A stretch of 64,000 nucleotides of DNA from Micrasema longulum (lineage: Eukaryota > Arthropoda > Insecta > Trichoptera > Brachycentridae): assembly GCA_022494885.1 (NCBI GenBank), contig JAGVSM010001377.1, positions 80,977 through 144,976 on the forward strand, read 5' to 3'. Shown in pieces: positions 53,360 to 64,000 of the stretch (its first letter is position 1; each line of letters opens with the position of its first letter). The position numbers and the translations under genes were made by a program. The notes beneath the pieces are model-generated. The model searched no databases. It saw only the letters and a program-made list of their open reading frames with translations, and was not told the origin of the DNA.

Positions 53360-54035
53360 ACCTGATGCTGCAAAAAAATAAAAAAATAAATAGATCCTTC
53401 GGTCAAAGAGGATTGACCTACTACCCGGTTAAAGTGTACAATCTACTTTCATTATCTTGACTCACAGACGGAAGGTTCCGGGTTCGATTCCCGGTGAGAA
53501 CACAAAAATGAAATGTGATTTTTCTCAAGCCTGGGTGTTCTGTGATGTAATTCACCACTGTAATTAGGTCTCCTGGCCTGTTGTGGTGCAAAAATAAAAT
53601 GAAAAAAAAAAATTAATTAAATTACAGTTAAAAAAAATAAAAAAATAAATAAGGACAATTAGTAAGTTCTCACAATATAAAATTGCTATTAAGAAATGGA
53701 TAGTGGAGGTGGGTTGCGCTACGAATCGATGAGTGGATCAAGCCAAATAGGTAAAATCTATGCACAGTTTATGATTTTTTTTTAAATTGGTCTGTATAAA
53801 TTGGTTATGTTTTTTATGAATATTTTTGTTTTTTATTGTTTATTCTATTAATTATAATTAGGTTAATTGGATTAATTACCTTTTTTATTGTTATTATTAT
53901 GTTAACTTTGTTAAATAGCTAATCTTAGGCATGTTTCACATTTTGTAAAATGTTTCCCTCGGCACGGGACACCCCAATGAGGGAATATTATTCTGTATAA
54001 AAAAAAGAATACAAACAATGTAAAAGTATAAATAA
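53360..54035 (+). pseudogene. LINE C-terminus and 3' UTR, copy 2, interrupted by a SINE
   Basis: CCTGATGCTGCAAAAAAATA, then GATTGACCTACTACCCGGTT, and after the SINE ATAGTGGAGGTGGGTTGCGC, TGAGTGGATCAAGCCAAATA and CCCTCGGCACGGGACACCCC: colinear with 13,350-13,830. Confidence 0.82.
53459..53605 (+). mobile_element. tRNA-derived SINE (family B), copy 2, 5'-truncated
   Basis: Starts within the tRNA-like head (TTGACTCACAGACGGAAGG), B-box GGGTTCGATTCCCGG, GTGAGAACACAAAAATGAAA, body to CTGGCCTGTTGTGGTGCAAA and an A-rich tail to about 53,650. Confidence 0.85.
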
Positions 54036-54284
54036 ATAACAGTGACCGTAAATAAATTAAATACAAATTTTACATTAGTTTATTACACATCTATGTTTAC
54101 ATTAACGTTTCATATTATGTATAAGAAAAAAATAATTCCTCTGTTCATAACTAAGACTGAGGTCTTACTTTGTTTATGTACAAAATGATGATGGGTTATT
54201 CTGAATATCCGAAACATGTTGTGTTCTTATATTCAACACGCGTTTGGCGTAAAAATACAATTTTTGATATACTCTATATTTAAA

Positions 54285-54450
54285 TCGGGTTGTGGTCCCG
54301 TGGCTAATGTCTCGGACTCACGGCTCAAAGGTCCGTGGTTCAAATCCTACTCCACCCCAACTTGATTCCCATTTTCCAATAGTGAGTTATTAACAATTTG
54401 CTGAAAATGGCCCTCAAAATTAAATATTAAAATATTAGAGACAGGTTCTG
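54285..54450 (+). mobile_element. tRNA-derived SINE (family C), copy 2
   Basis: GGGTTGTGGTCCCGTGGCTA, GGACTCACGGCTCAAAGG, CCGTGGTTCAAATCCTACTC, then TTGATTCCCATTTTCC and GAGTTATTAACAATTTGCTG. Best head of the family. Confidence 0.75.
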
Positions 54451-54485
54451 GACTTTTTTGGTGTAACTCTTTATACCCTGAAATT

Positions 54486-54692
54486 ATGCGGAGCATTAGC
54501 TTTTATGTTCCTGATAATTACCTTAGACAGCGTCAGCATAGACTGTTTCACATTCCAATTTACAGGACCAACTTGCCAGTGGTTATGCCTGTTGGAAGGG
54601 CTATCTCTATGTTGAACAATATCACTTTGGACATCGACATTTTTCACGTCTCTGAGGGAGTTTTTCGTTACAAGATTCTCTTATTTTTTTAA
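54486..54692 (+). pseudogene. LINE ORF2 C-terminal fragment
   Basis: QRQHRLFHIPIYRTNLPVVM, PVGRAISMLNNITLDIDIFH and SEGVFRYKI correspond to the RxxxLFxxPxxRTxxxxxxPxxRxxxLxNxxxxxxDIFxxS end of CR1/Jockey-type ORF2. Confidence 0.72.
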
Positions 54693-54712
54693 CATATTAT
54701 TCTTTGGATACT

Positions 54713-55440
54713 TATTTATTTATTTATTTATTTTTATTTATTAAATTTTACAATACGCCCAAGGGGCATTTACAAAAAAATATACAGGTAAGTACAAAAC
54801 AAAGTGCGTAAAAAATTTAAAGATAAACAATGCTTTTTTTTATACATGTAGAAACAATAAGAAGCGTACTGCCATGCAAAATAAAAAGTGAAACTTTACA
54901 TAGTAAAAAAGAAAAAAAAAAATTAAATGGATATAATAAAAGTAATTGAATTAAAAAGCAAATTGTAAATAACTTGTAAAGAATTCAAACAAAAAAATAA
55001 ATACATTTTCAAATACTTATAAGTATAAATAAATGGTATCAACAAATTATTGTTAAAAACAAATAATGAAAATTAGTTAACAGTAAGTATATATGTGAAA
55101 ATAATATAATATACGGTACACAAAAATATTTGATAAATTAATATCAGAAAGAGATAAGATAATAATAATACACATCAAAAACAGAGAAGGAATTGTATGA
55201 AAAAGAAAGTTTAATTACGACATTGATAATTAGTTTCAAACAGTGCATTTAAGAACGTTTTAAAATGGATAATTGTCGTATTAAAAATGTCTATTTCACA
55301 AGTAAATTTGTATATTATGTATACTAATGTGTTTTTTTAAATATATATACCTAATTTTACCTAATTATTTCTATATGTATGAATTAAGATATTCCATTTT
55401 GTAATGTACATATAAATGAAAAAATAAATGATGATAATGC
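54713..55440 (-). mobile_element. LINE 3' UTR and tail, inverted
   Basis: TATTTATTTATTTATTTATT is the reversed tail. Minus strand before it: TGTAAATGCCCCTTGGGCGT, the common LINE end motif. The rest of the UTR is AT-rich. Confidence 0.6.
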
Positions 55441-55489
55441 TAAACGCATCTACTAACACAAGAAAAATACATTTTATTAATCACTAAGA

Positions 55490-55645
55490 TAGACTGAATC
55501 TTGACTTGAGGTAGTAATTTTTTTTGTCCTAGCTTTAATTTTATTAAGTTGTATTTTATTTTATTAGTACCTGTATTTATTATAAAAAATTGCATTTACC
55601 ATCGTTAGAATGGACTGCATAAGTCCGTCAAATAAATAAATCATA
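55490..55645 (+). mobile_element. LINE 3' end (ACTGCATAAGTCCGT type), copy
   Basis: TTGACTTGAGGTAGTAATTT, GTCCTAGCTTTAATTTTATT, ATGGACTGCATAAGTCCGTC and AAATAAATAAA. Confidence 0.7.
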
Positions 55646-55764
55646 AGAACGCATATACTTCATTTTATTTATTTTATTTTTTTTAATTTAAAATTTTTAT
55701 CAGAAAGATAAATACCAGTAATATTCTTCATTAAATTATGTACTTTGTTTACGCAATAATTTAA

Positions 55765-56050
55765 TTGTGTCCGATTTTACGCTTCAACTGCCATAACGGA
55801 GAGAGCCATGAAATATTTCATTGAAAATTATTATTTCAAGTATATCAAATAACCATGTCAACCGAGTTAATATGTGTTAAACAACTAATAAATGAAATAT
55901 ATGTACATTGTTATTATTAAAGCACACATACATAAGAATATGTTAGTGTGCGCCCTATTCCAAGATTCAATAAATCGTGCCGAGGAATTGAACATGAGAT
56001 CTCATGCATAGTAACGAAACGCGCCAATCACTATTTCACAAGGCGGACAT
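55765..56050 (-). mobile_element. Decayed tRNA-derived SINE (family A)
   Basis: GATTTTACGCTTCAACTGCC, CATGAAATATTTCATTG, ATAACCATGTCAACCGAG, then after an insertion GCCGAGGAATTGAACATGAG and CCAATCACTATTTCACAAGG: the family in reverse with a ~90-bp interruption. Confidence 0.65.
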
Positions 56051-56459
56051 TCAAACATGAGTTTATAAATTGATTTATATTAATTGGCAATTACTTATTT
56101 TTAAGTGCCATCTATTACACATTCATGTTGACAGGACGTGACGTAGTCAGTTGGGTACTAAATTAAGTGCAAAAATGGCGTTGAGGGTTAGCTGCCCACC
56201 GGATGTAAAAAATCGACGAATAAAAGAATGAATCAATTTGGTCTGCTAGGCCTCAGTTAGCATCCTGTGATGTCAATAATAAATATATTTTTAAAATATT
56301 TTTTTTAAAAGTAAACAATAATAATTGTATTTATAAACCGGGGGCGTGCGGTGAGGATTTCGAATACGAAAACAGTCACTTGGTCCTTGGTACATACTTG
56401 TAGGTAAAATACATACTATGACAACACGGACTATCTCTTCGTTCTAGCAACGAGAGAAC

Positions 56460-56885
56460 CCTTTTAATACCCTTTCATCGCTCTAATTTTCTTGCCTCCT
56501 CTTTTCCAGTAGTAGCTGCTCGATTCTGGAATAATTTAGCCACTAATGTTAGCCCCTTTTTTTATTAACATGTAAGTCAAGATTGAAATGTCACTATATA
56601 AATATTTAAGTTGTTCCTTTATCCTTTTTCTTTCTTTCCCATCCCCTCTCCTCTCTTCATAGCGCAGTGTAAATTTTTTGTATTTTTTTTTCTTAATCTT
56701 TGTTTTTAATTTTGAATAAAATTGTAAGATTGAATATGTCCATTTACTTGTAATTTTCTCAAACTGAACGGTTTGGGTAGGAAGGAAGAAATTGCCTTAA
56801 GGCAATATGCCTGCCCTTATAACTTCATAAATTGTATATTTATTTAAAGTGTTAAATAAATCAATCAAATAATACTAAAACAGTA
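56460..56885 (+). pseudogene. LINE C-terminus and 3' UTR
   Basis: PFHRSNFLASSFPVVAARFW, NNLATNVSPFF and a stop, like the PxxRxxxxxxSFxxxAAxxWNxLPxxI end of LINE ORF2. UTR with TCCCATCCCCTCTCCTCTC, TTGCCTTAAGGCAATATGCC and CATAAATTGTATATTTATTT, then GTTAAATAAATCAATCAAAT. Confidence 0.75.
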
Positions 56886-57639
56886 ATTAAGTGTATTGAA
56901 ATAAACTAAAAAGCATTTTTTTGACATAATTTCAGCATGAAAGAGCTATATTTCATAGTTTTATTTTATAATACCATCGTGTCAACTGATTTAAGTGCTA
57001 AATTTGTTATAAAACAGTCACAGTATACAGAAAATAAATATATAGGTTTGTTGGAATTTGCTTCCACAGAGCTACTAAAGATCTCAATGTGCACATGCGT
57101 GAACTTGTGAATTCAGTACTAGGTGATCGCCTTATAGGAACCAACAGACTTACGCGGTTTCTTATTTCGAAATTAGACAGAGCGCTGTGAATTTTACTTC
57201 AGTTTGCGTATAACTACACAGGTGAAAGGATGTTTGTGGGTTTGTCGCAATTTTTTGGTTGGTTATTAATGAATGAGCATCTAACCTATCTCAGATCGAT
57301 ACGAATAACAGTAAATTATTTTTTATAAAAATTAAAATAGATTACTTAACTTATGGGTGATTTTATTGTATTAAAAAGATAGGTGCAATTGTTTAGTAGT
57401 CAAATGTATAGGGAAGCACTGGTGCCATCCTATCTATAGACGGGCCTTATTACGGGAGTAAACAAATATTCTCACATCTCACCGTATCTTTGAAGTTTGC
57501 ACTGGTTGATGAAGAACCCAGAGAGAATAAAATATAAACTTTGCTGAACAGTATTCAAATCCTTTCATAAAATACATACACAGCGGACCTCTGCTTTAGG
57601 GAAAATACATGTCAAAGAAAATCTACTCTTATGTCAGCA

Positions 57640-57985
57640 TTTGATTCAGACGAAGAAAAATTCGAACTCCGGCGCTACCCAAACACTAGGTTCGGAAATC
57701 GTGCCTTTGCCGTTGCCAGCCCCTCTGCCTGGAACCAATTGCCTTCACACTTACGAATCATTGACAGTCCCAGTCAGTTCTGATCTCAACTAAAATCTCA
57801 CCTCTTTCGTTCGCCATACCCTGAATTTTTAAATCAGAAAGTACGAGTATAAAATGTAGTGTTTGCCTAGTAAGAATGTAGTTTCGGTCGCAATATATAT
57901 TATAATGTTCGTGGCTCTGCATTATTATATTTAAGCATTGTACAGTATTCTTCATCTGCGTGGACAAAGACAAATAAATATTTCT
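57640..57985 (+). pseudogene. CR1/L2-like LINE C-terminus
   Basis: RRYPNTRFGNRAFAVASPSA, WNQLPSHLRIIDSPSQF, a stop, then QLKSHLFRSPYP: the RTxxGxRAFAVAxPxxWNxLPxxLRxxxSxxxFKxxLKTxLF signature. The tail reaches GTGGACAAAGACAAATAAAT. The longer open frame on the opposite strand is a shadow. Confidence 0.85.
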
Positions 57986-59469
57986 TGACAACCTTTCCGA
58001 GAATCTAACCCGGGACTTCAAGACCTTGAAACTAAAAAAAAATGGAAATTCTATTTGTGTTTCTGTACTAACATTCACAAAGGAATATATTAGAATAATC
58101 CCTCTGGCAGTTGAACTTTTAACACCCCTTAAGAATCTTAACCGACGTTTAATTATAGCCACCAGCGAGATTCATTTTATAAAGCGCTTGATTTAAAATG
58201 TAATACAATACTTAAAAGTAATAAATATTTATTCTCGTAAATAAGTATAATCTAATCGGAATAATCTGAAACCGGTAAAAGAGTAGGAATGCTATTGAAT
58301 ATAGCAATTTGTTTTTTTCTCGGTCGAAGAATTTGAGAGCGATTTATGAATTATTTCTCATTGAGATGGCTGAGCCTAGGGCCACTCAGAGGAGGACCCA
58401 TTACGCGCTTTGTCTCACGATCAACCAGGTATCGTCAACCGGCGAGATCCGGTCCAAGTCATTATAATCGACTTATCCTTATGGTGTATGCGTGCGATAA
58501 GAGTATGGAGAGAGGACCAGGGCGTATATACTCCCTCGCATAGTAAAGAGACTCCCGGACGAAATAAAGAATAGTGATATAAATAAAAACAAAGTAAAAT
58601 TGGTTTTAAAAAACTTTTTCTTAAATTCTAAGTTGTCTAAATGGGAAAACTAAACAATTTAAAACAGTGTCAAAAAAAGTGTTTGTTTATTATTTTTCAT
58701 ATATTTTGTTATCAAAAAAGATTTGATTTACTTGTATTTAATTTTATTTAACTTTTATTTTATTGATATATTTAAGATTTTTTTATATTTTATGTAAACA
58801 TAATTATATTGTGTTACCAAAATGTTTAAAGAGAGAAATCCCTGCAAAAAAACTGCTTTTGCAGATTGGCGGGAATTAAAAAAATTGATTAGAAGAATGC
58901 TTATGCGGTTGTCAAAGAAATTTCATAAATATTTAGTTGTTTTTTTTTAGAAAGCGCATCAGAAGAAAATTTTCTGCGTCGGTACATTTATTGTTTTTCA
59001 AAATAATTTATTTTATTTGTACCGTACGTCCGAAGATATTTGAAACTGGGCCCTTTTAAAAGTTTTTGGATGTTAGAAAATAAAAACAATAGATACACGC
59101 CAATGCAATGGTTAATATCTGTAGTGTGCAAAAACAACACTACTCTAGTGCCATAACCCTGGAAGAAAACAACGTAATACGTTTGTATGAAGAAAAGTCA
59201 GACTACCTTTCCTCCTTATTCGGAATTTCATATATTGAAACCATTTCAAGGAACTAGATGGTGTCGTGTGTATGTATCATGTCCAAAATATGAACAAGGA
59301 AGACCGGAAAATAATTTTGAGTCTAATATCAATATTTGAGTTCCATAATCGGCTCAGAAATCATAGAAAATGTTGACGATTCCTTATCGATCGAAAAACC
59401 TGGAGGCAAATAAATTTCAAAAAGGGATATTTCTAAAACACATAATGTCGATAATTCTGGAACGGACAT

Positions 59470-59830
59470 TTCTATTTCATTGTTTGCGTGTGAGGCACGC
59501 GGCACGCCGAGGCGACGTACGAGTACAACCGCCGTGGTCTTATGGGAAATTCGACTAAATATTTCACTTGACCGCATTCTACTCATCAATGATTTACATT
59601 TAACTGCCCGCTGTACCTGCGGGGCTTAAAATAATTAACTCGTAATTTTCGTTATTTCTAGGGTGAGATCGAGATACAGCTTCAAAGATAAGTTTGATGT
59701 ATTGTGCGTAGCCGTTGACGAAATTCTTGACCGCCCTTGAACGTACTTTGCCGCCATGGGGCACCGCACTGCCGCGGCGCCGACGCGACGCGATGCGCGA
59801 CGTGTCAACGTATCAAAATTTCGCACGTGC
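59470..59830. promoter_or_regulatory. GC-rich low-copy island
   Basis: AGGCACGCGGCACGCCGAGG, CGACGTACGAGTACAACCGC and GCCGCGGCGCCGACGCGACG stand out from AT-rich surroundings and have no partner in the window. It lies upstream of Fbxl7 and could be a distal promoter or enhancer. Minus strand has CCCCATGGCGGCAAAGTACG (ATG with a possible GTACGT donor), but that exon would join Fbxl7 out of frame. Confidence 0.25.
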
Positions 59831-59955
59831 GAGCTATTCCTTAACTAACGTGTGATGACAATAATAATGAGAATAAGTATCTCACTAGAGACGAAGCACC
59901 TTCGTAGATTTTGTTTTTAGGAGAAAACAATAGCGATACAATGTACTCGTATATA

Positions 59956-61086
59956 GGGGAGACCGAGGAGAGTTGAAACAGTTTTTACATTACCTAGTGT
60001 ATGTTAAGCTCGGGTTTCCTAGGACAGCGGTGCCCATATTTTAACGGCCGTAGTGAACATTAACGCGGTTGACAGCCGTCGTAACGGTGACTAGAGAGTG
60101 GATTCCTATAAAAATGGTGTTGATAACACCGTTAAAAAATAAAACCACTCTCTAGTCACCACTACGACGGCTGTCCACCGCATCACCGTTCACTACGGCC
60201 GTTAAGATACGGGCACCGCTGTCCTAGGAAACCCTAGCTTTAGCCTAATATAGACCTTCCTCAATAAACTTTATATATTAACGTAGCCAATTTTATACAC
60301 TATATAATCTCAAAATAACAGGAAAAAATAATCGGAGTCAATGAGAAAATCGGCTAACACTGAAAAAACTCCCCAAGTTACAACTCCCCTAGTACCAAGG
60401 TAAGTTGAAACAGAGGTCAAGGTAAGTTGTGACAGTTTGGCATTTGGGATCATAATTATTTATTAAAATAAAAACCATACTATTTTTAAAAATAAGATTT
60501 TTTTTTAGAAAAATACGCGTGAAACAAAATATTCATCAATAAAAATATATTGGTTAGGCTTTATCGTGCAGTAATTATAAATTATAGCAAAATAGTATTT
60601 CGTACATATTGATTTGGCATTCTGAAACAAGAACAATTAACAATTCAGTGTCCAAATTCACACCACAAAACATATAGTAATAAAATAAATAAAAGATAAA
60701 AGTTGAAACAAGCTTTTCCAACTCTCCTAGGCCCAAAAAATCAGGACTTGTTCATATTAATGGCTTTTAACCTGAAAACTAGAGGCGGGCTATATAAAAC
60801 TTGAATAGTCAATGCATATTGGAAATAATATCACGTCAGCGTTCACGTAATACGTATCGAATAACAGGCTATCAAAACTCTAGCCAAAAATTTACTTTTG
60901 GTATTTTTTTCTGTCCAGATGTCGTATACACACAACCACTCCCTGTAGACTGCTGTTGCTGACTCCATCAAGTGACACGTCAAAAAATAATATCTACGCG
61001 ATGTTGCCAGTTCACCATCGATCATAGATTTCTCGAAATCGCCATTGTTTTTAATGCCCTCTGGTACAACTCTCCTCGGTCTCCCC
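59956..61086. mobile_element. Complete 1,131-bp TIR element with TA duplication
   Basis: GGGGAGACCGAGGAGAGTTG at the left and CAACTCTCCTCGGTCTCCCC at the right, 20-bp perfect inverted repeats, with TA on both sides (59,954-59,955 and 61,087-61,088). AGTTGAAACAG-like motifs recur inside (AGTTGAAACAGAGGTCAAGG, AAAGTTGAAACAAGC). No transposase frame of usable length. TA duplication suggests Tc1/mariner-type mobilisation. It contains a second, inner inverted repeat (60,008-60,240). Confidence 0.9.
60008..60240. repeat. Inner long inverted repeat in the 1,131-bp element
   Basis: AGCTCGGGTTTCCTAGGACA, GCGGTGCCCATATTTTAACG and GACTAGAGAGTGG are mirrored by CCACTCTCTAGTC, CGTTAAGATACGGGCACCGC and TGTCCTAGGAAACCCTAGCT, around a ~45-bp loop (ATAAAAATGGTGTTGATAAC). 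GC-rich arms of about 95 bp. It may be a separate element inserted in the larger one. Confidence 0.9.
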
Positions 61087-61394
61087 TACAGATTACCTTC
61101 AACTCCTTGATAAAATTAAAATTCGTATCCCTCAACGTACAACTCGGCTATAACAAGTGTTTCATGTTGGCATATCAAGCACAAATAGTAATAAGAATGC
61201 ATCTTTTCCCAGAACCCAAAATTTTTAGAAGATTTTTTTTTTTGAAATCGAAATAGATTTTCTCAATCCAAACAACTATAAAGAAAACGCTAGAGTCTTA
61301 ATTGCAAATAATAATTAAAATCTTTTAATCTCACTGCTCTCTAACATCACAAACATCAACAGTTGGATTAATTAAAGAAATGTAGATGCTCAGA

Positions 61395-61505
61395 TATAGG
61401 GAGAATGTTTAATGTTTGGATTGAGGTGTGTAAAATAAGCCCTTTAGATTCCTAGACTTCTATATTCCCCTCTGTAAAATGTTCTTCATCTCTGTTGTAA
61501 TATTT
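61395..61505 (+). repeat. Unclassified TAAGCCCTGTAAATGCC family, 3' part
   Basis: GAAATGTAGATGCTCAGATA, GGTGTGTAAAATAAGCCCTT, TAGATTCCTAGACTTC and TTCTTCATCTCTGTTGTAAT. Confidence 0.72.
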
Positions 61506-62574
61506 TAATAATCTAACCATATATAGACATTACGTTTTTTTGTATACATTCATATTATATTTATTTTCTCTTGTGTTAAATTTGAAAAAAAGGCTAATTT
61601 GGGGTTACTCCGTATGAATCCGTTGACAAAAAGGTTTTCTTAAGATCAAATAAACCACCAAAAACTTTTTATTTTCATATTTATGTGTTATTTCACGAAT
61701 TAAGTATTTTTTTTATTTTTACAAGTATAGTGTGACTTTAAACAAATATGCTTTTTTTGGTTTGTATTTAATAATATATAGAAAACGGTAATTGGCCTAT
61801 AATATTGATTTATAAGTGAACGTTACATTTGTATTGTAATGGCTGTTATTTTCTTGAAAGAAAGAAATAAATCAATTATTTTAATAAGAGTAAAATAAAA
61901 GCAATAGAAGAGTTAAATAAAACCAATAAAATAGTTCATTATTTTTTTTAAACCCAATTAATTAAGAAAAAAAACGTAAGCAAAAAAATATTGTACGTGC
62001 GTGTGTGTGTGTTTGATATTAGTGATCTCATATAATGTTAAAAAATATACAGCTAAGGAACTGCTGATTTGCGGCATTCTACGACATCGTTTGACGTGAT
62101 CGGATTAGTTTGTACGAACGGTGATTTGTTTTTATTTCTGATTTTTAAAATTTGAGCCCTGTACATAATCTGTACCCGCCAACGTCAAAACCCTCTAAAC
62201 GCCGAAAAACATGGCTATCCCGGAACCCAAAAATCATTTGCCTGTTGCCACAGCAACACGCTTTAATTTATTAGTTATTGCAAACCTGTGTTACAAAAAC
62301 TTGTGACGTTTTCATTTTTATTGAAACCATTTTTAGTTATTCTCCATACATCATCTTTCCAGAAACTTCGACGTACAATTAAATGTTCAAATTTTTACCA
62401 CTTATAAGAAAACATTTCTTATATCCAATTTCCCAACAAAATATGTAACTCAGACCCTTGAAAAAAAGTACATATAGCTCTGCGGCTTTTTTGGATTTAC
62501 AGTAAGCTTTTAATATACGAGTAGTATGGTATGCAGGTCTGTTATTCAAACTCAAGCATTGGCTGCCACACACA
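61506..62574. other. AT-rich stretch, nothing recognised
   Basis: A short (GT)n run is at about 62,000-62,011. No reading frame or repeat partner that I can support. Confidence 0.4.
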
Positions 62575-63215
62575 TTCTATAAACTGGTACACCAAGCCGA
62601 GTTCTCCAAATCCTCCTTTATAAAATATAGTGTTCCCCAAAGATATGTTTTAGGACCAGTTCTGTTTACTCTTAACACATCGTATGTACCAGAAACAGAG
62701 AATGTAACCATTGCAACATTTACTGATGATGCGGTTATTCTAGCGAGCCATGATAACGCAACTCTAGCCTACGCCCCAATCCAATACGAACTTTGGAAAA
62801 TCCAAAAATGGGTTATCAAGCCAAGCGGTGGAAAATCAAATCATATTACCTTCCCTATCAGAAGAAGTGACTGCCCAGAAGTACGCTTATATAATGAGGT
62901 TCTTCCACAGAATACCATCAAATACCTGGAGATGTATTTTGTCAGAAGACTTACGTGGAAGAACCACATCAAAGCCAAAAAAGATGATTTAAATTTTCGA
63001 TTCAGTCAAATGCAGTGGCCGATGGGAAGACGCTCCAACCTTTCACTAGAAAAAAACATTACTCTAGTACAAAGTCATACTCAAACCAGAGCTGACAATA
63101 CAGTTGTGAGGCACAGCCAGTCACTCCAATATTAAAATATTACAACTCTTTGAAAATAAGATATTGCGAGCCATAGTGAACGCCCTTGGTTTGCCAGGAA
63201 CACCAAAGTGTACAA
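62575..63215 (+). pseudogene. Jockey-like LINE reverse-transcriptase fragment
   Basis: Open from about 62,575 to 63,135: SVPQRYVLGPVLFTLNTSYV, PETENVTIATFTDDAVILAS, WVIKPSGGKSNHITFPIRRS, LPQNTIKYLEMYFVRRLTWK and HIKAKKDDLNF. The catalytic F-x-D-D is FTDD at 62,719-62,730, and VPQ..VLGP is the motif before it. Shifted frames then give ILRAIVNA-like and WFARNTKVYKV. Fits the palm-thumb part of a Jockey-clade ORF2. No 5' part, endonuclease or ORF1: a dead fragment. Confidence 0.9.
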
Positions 63216-64000
63216 AGTTTAGTGCCTCTAGTAAAAGACAAGATAAGAAAATTCAGTGTGGTGTTCCAGCTAAGGCTCAAATTTGTGTCGTAAATTCATT
63301 TGAATCGTATGAGAGGGAACGAGAATGAAATACGATTTTGATTGCGTTAGAATGAGATGGATCTATGACGAACGAACGAACTTAAGAAACGAAATTGTGA
63401 CAGAATAAGCCTCCAGTAGCTCAGCACAAATAACTATCGACGTACTTTAAAATATGCTAAGCATTTGAGCGATCACAATGAACAATAATGAACACGCTTA
63501 AGCTATCGCAGTCATAAGTCAACGCGTGTGTTATCTCTAAGTCAACGCTCGTGTCAGTTTGTTTTTTGTTTTCCTCGTAAATAAATACAGTTCATTGGCG
63601 AAAAATCGGCGTTTACTATAAAAAATAATACAAATATTGCATTTGCAAAAAAGTAGTATCTAATACAAACAAGTGAAAATTAAACTACAATTACTATGGC
63701 GACTCCTTTTCTTGACATTTGGCTTGCCAACCGCCAGCTAAATGCAATAAACAGCATGATAAATAATTAATAAATAAATAAAAATAGCAGTTTTGGAAAA
63801 CTTTCCATATTTACATCGTTGAAATTCAAACAAGTGATGCGCAGCAGGATTATACGTCGCGAAACGAAAATATTTTGACATTTAATATTAGGTGTTCCAT
63901 TGTGATCGCGGATACGATAAACAAACATGGTGAGAAATTGTTATCACGTCGCTTATTAGCATATCGATAGTTATTTGTGATTGAGCTACTTTCTAGCAGC
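63216..64000. other. End of window, nothing recognised
   Basis: Contains TCCTCGTAAATAAATACAGT, which could be a retroelement tail, and no coding segment I can support. Whether a 5' exon of Fbxl7 lies here or beyond cannot be told. Confidence 0.4.

Noticed and set aside
57758..58162. 134-codon minus-strand open frame
   Set aside because: Overlaps a clear plus-strand LINE C-terminus. Its composition is random and it shows no second copy.
59740..59826. ATGGCGGCAAAG at about 59.76 kb as a 5' exon of Fbxl7
   Set aside because: The only nearby donor would leave the join to the 36338 exon out of frame.

Overview
The window looks like a piece of a large, AT-rich, repeat-laden arthropod (most likely insect) nuclear genome. 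The reasons are one intron-containing animal gene with a very large intron, many decayed non-LTR retrotransposon ends closing in AATA-type tails, several tRNA-derived SINE families, and many short inverted-repeat DNA elements. I could not fix the insect order. Nothing prokaryotic, organellar or CRISPR-like was seen.

Only one host gene is well supported: an Fbxl7 orthologue (F-box/leucine-rich-repeat protein, substrate receptor of an SCF ubiquitin ligase) on the minus strand. Three coding exons splice in phase: 36338-34892 (long disordered N-terminal part, F-box, first LRRs), 7346-7179 (LRRs) and 4349-3814 (last LRRs and the conserved C-terminus, TAA stop). Together they give 716 residues. The introns are 27,545 bp and 2,829 bp. 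The exon starting at 36338 has a splice acceptor in front of it, so at least one 5' exon is further up. A candidate initiator exon at 41039-40995 joins in frame, but this is weak. The protein carries an N-terminal extension of about 345 residues built on a degenerate Ser/Thr-Pro...Asp...Tyr repeat, much longer than the N-terminus of human FBXL7.

Everything else is intron or flank filled with mobile-element remains. These include reverse-transcriptase fragments of several LINE types (Jockey-like at 62.6-63.2 kb, RTE-like at 6, 11, 12 and 50 kb, CR1/L2-like at 8.7, 13, 17-18, 45, 54 and 57 kb, R1/I-like at 39.8 and 38 kb), two mariner-type transposase N-termini at 6.8 and 47 kb, a THAP-domain relic at 22.6 kb, three tRNA-derived SINE groups, and at least nine families of inverted-repeat elements. 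Several are nested: SINE in SINE in a long-TIR element at 28.9-29.6 kb; a TA-flanked THAP element in a GGGCCCCG-TIR element at 22.2-24.1 kb; and an unclassified 375-bp element in a MITE at 48.0 kb with a 10-bp target duplication.

The best candidates for something undescribed are the unclassified repeat family around the 48,009-48,383 copy (conserved peptide in separated copies, retro-type target duplication, tendency to form inverted pairs), the nearly perfect hairpin at 20,294-20,674 built from the same family, the complete 1,131-bp TIR element at 59,956-61,086, and the repetitive N-terminal domain of Fbxl7.
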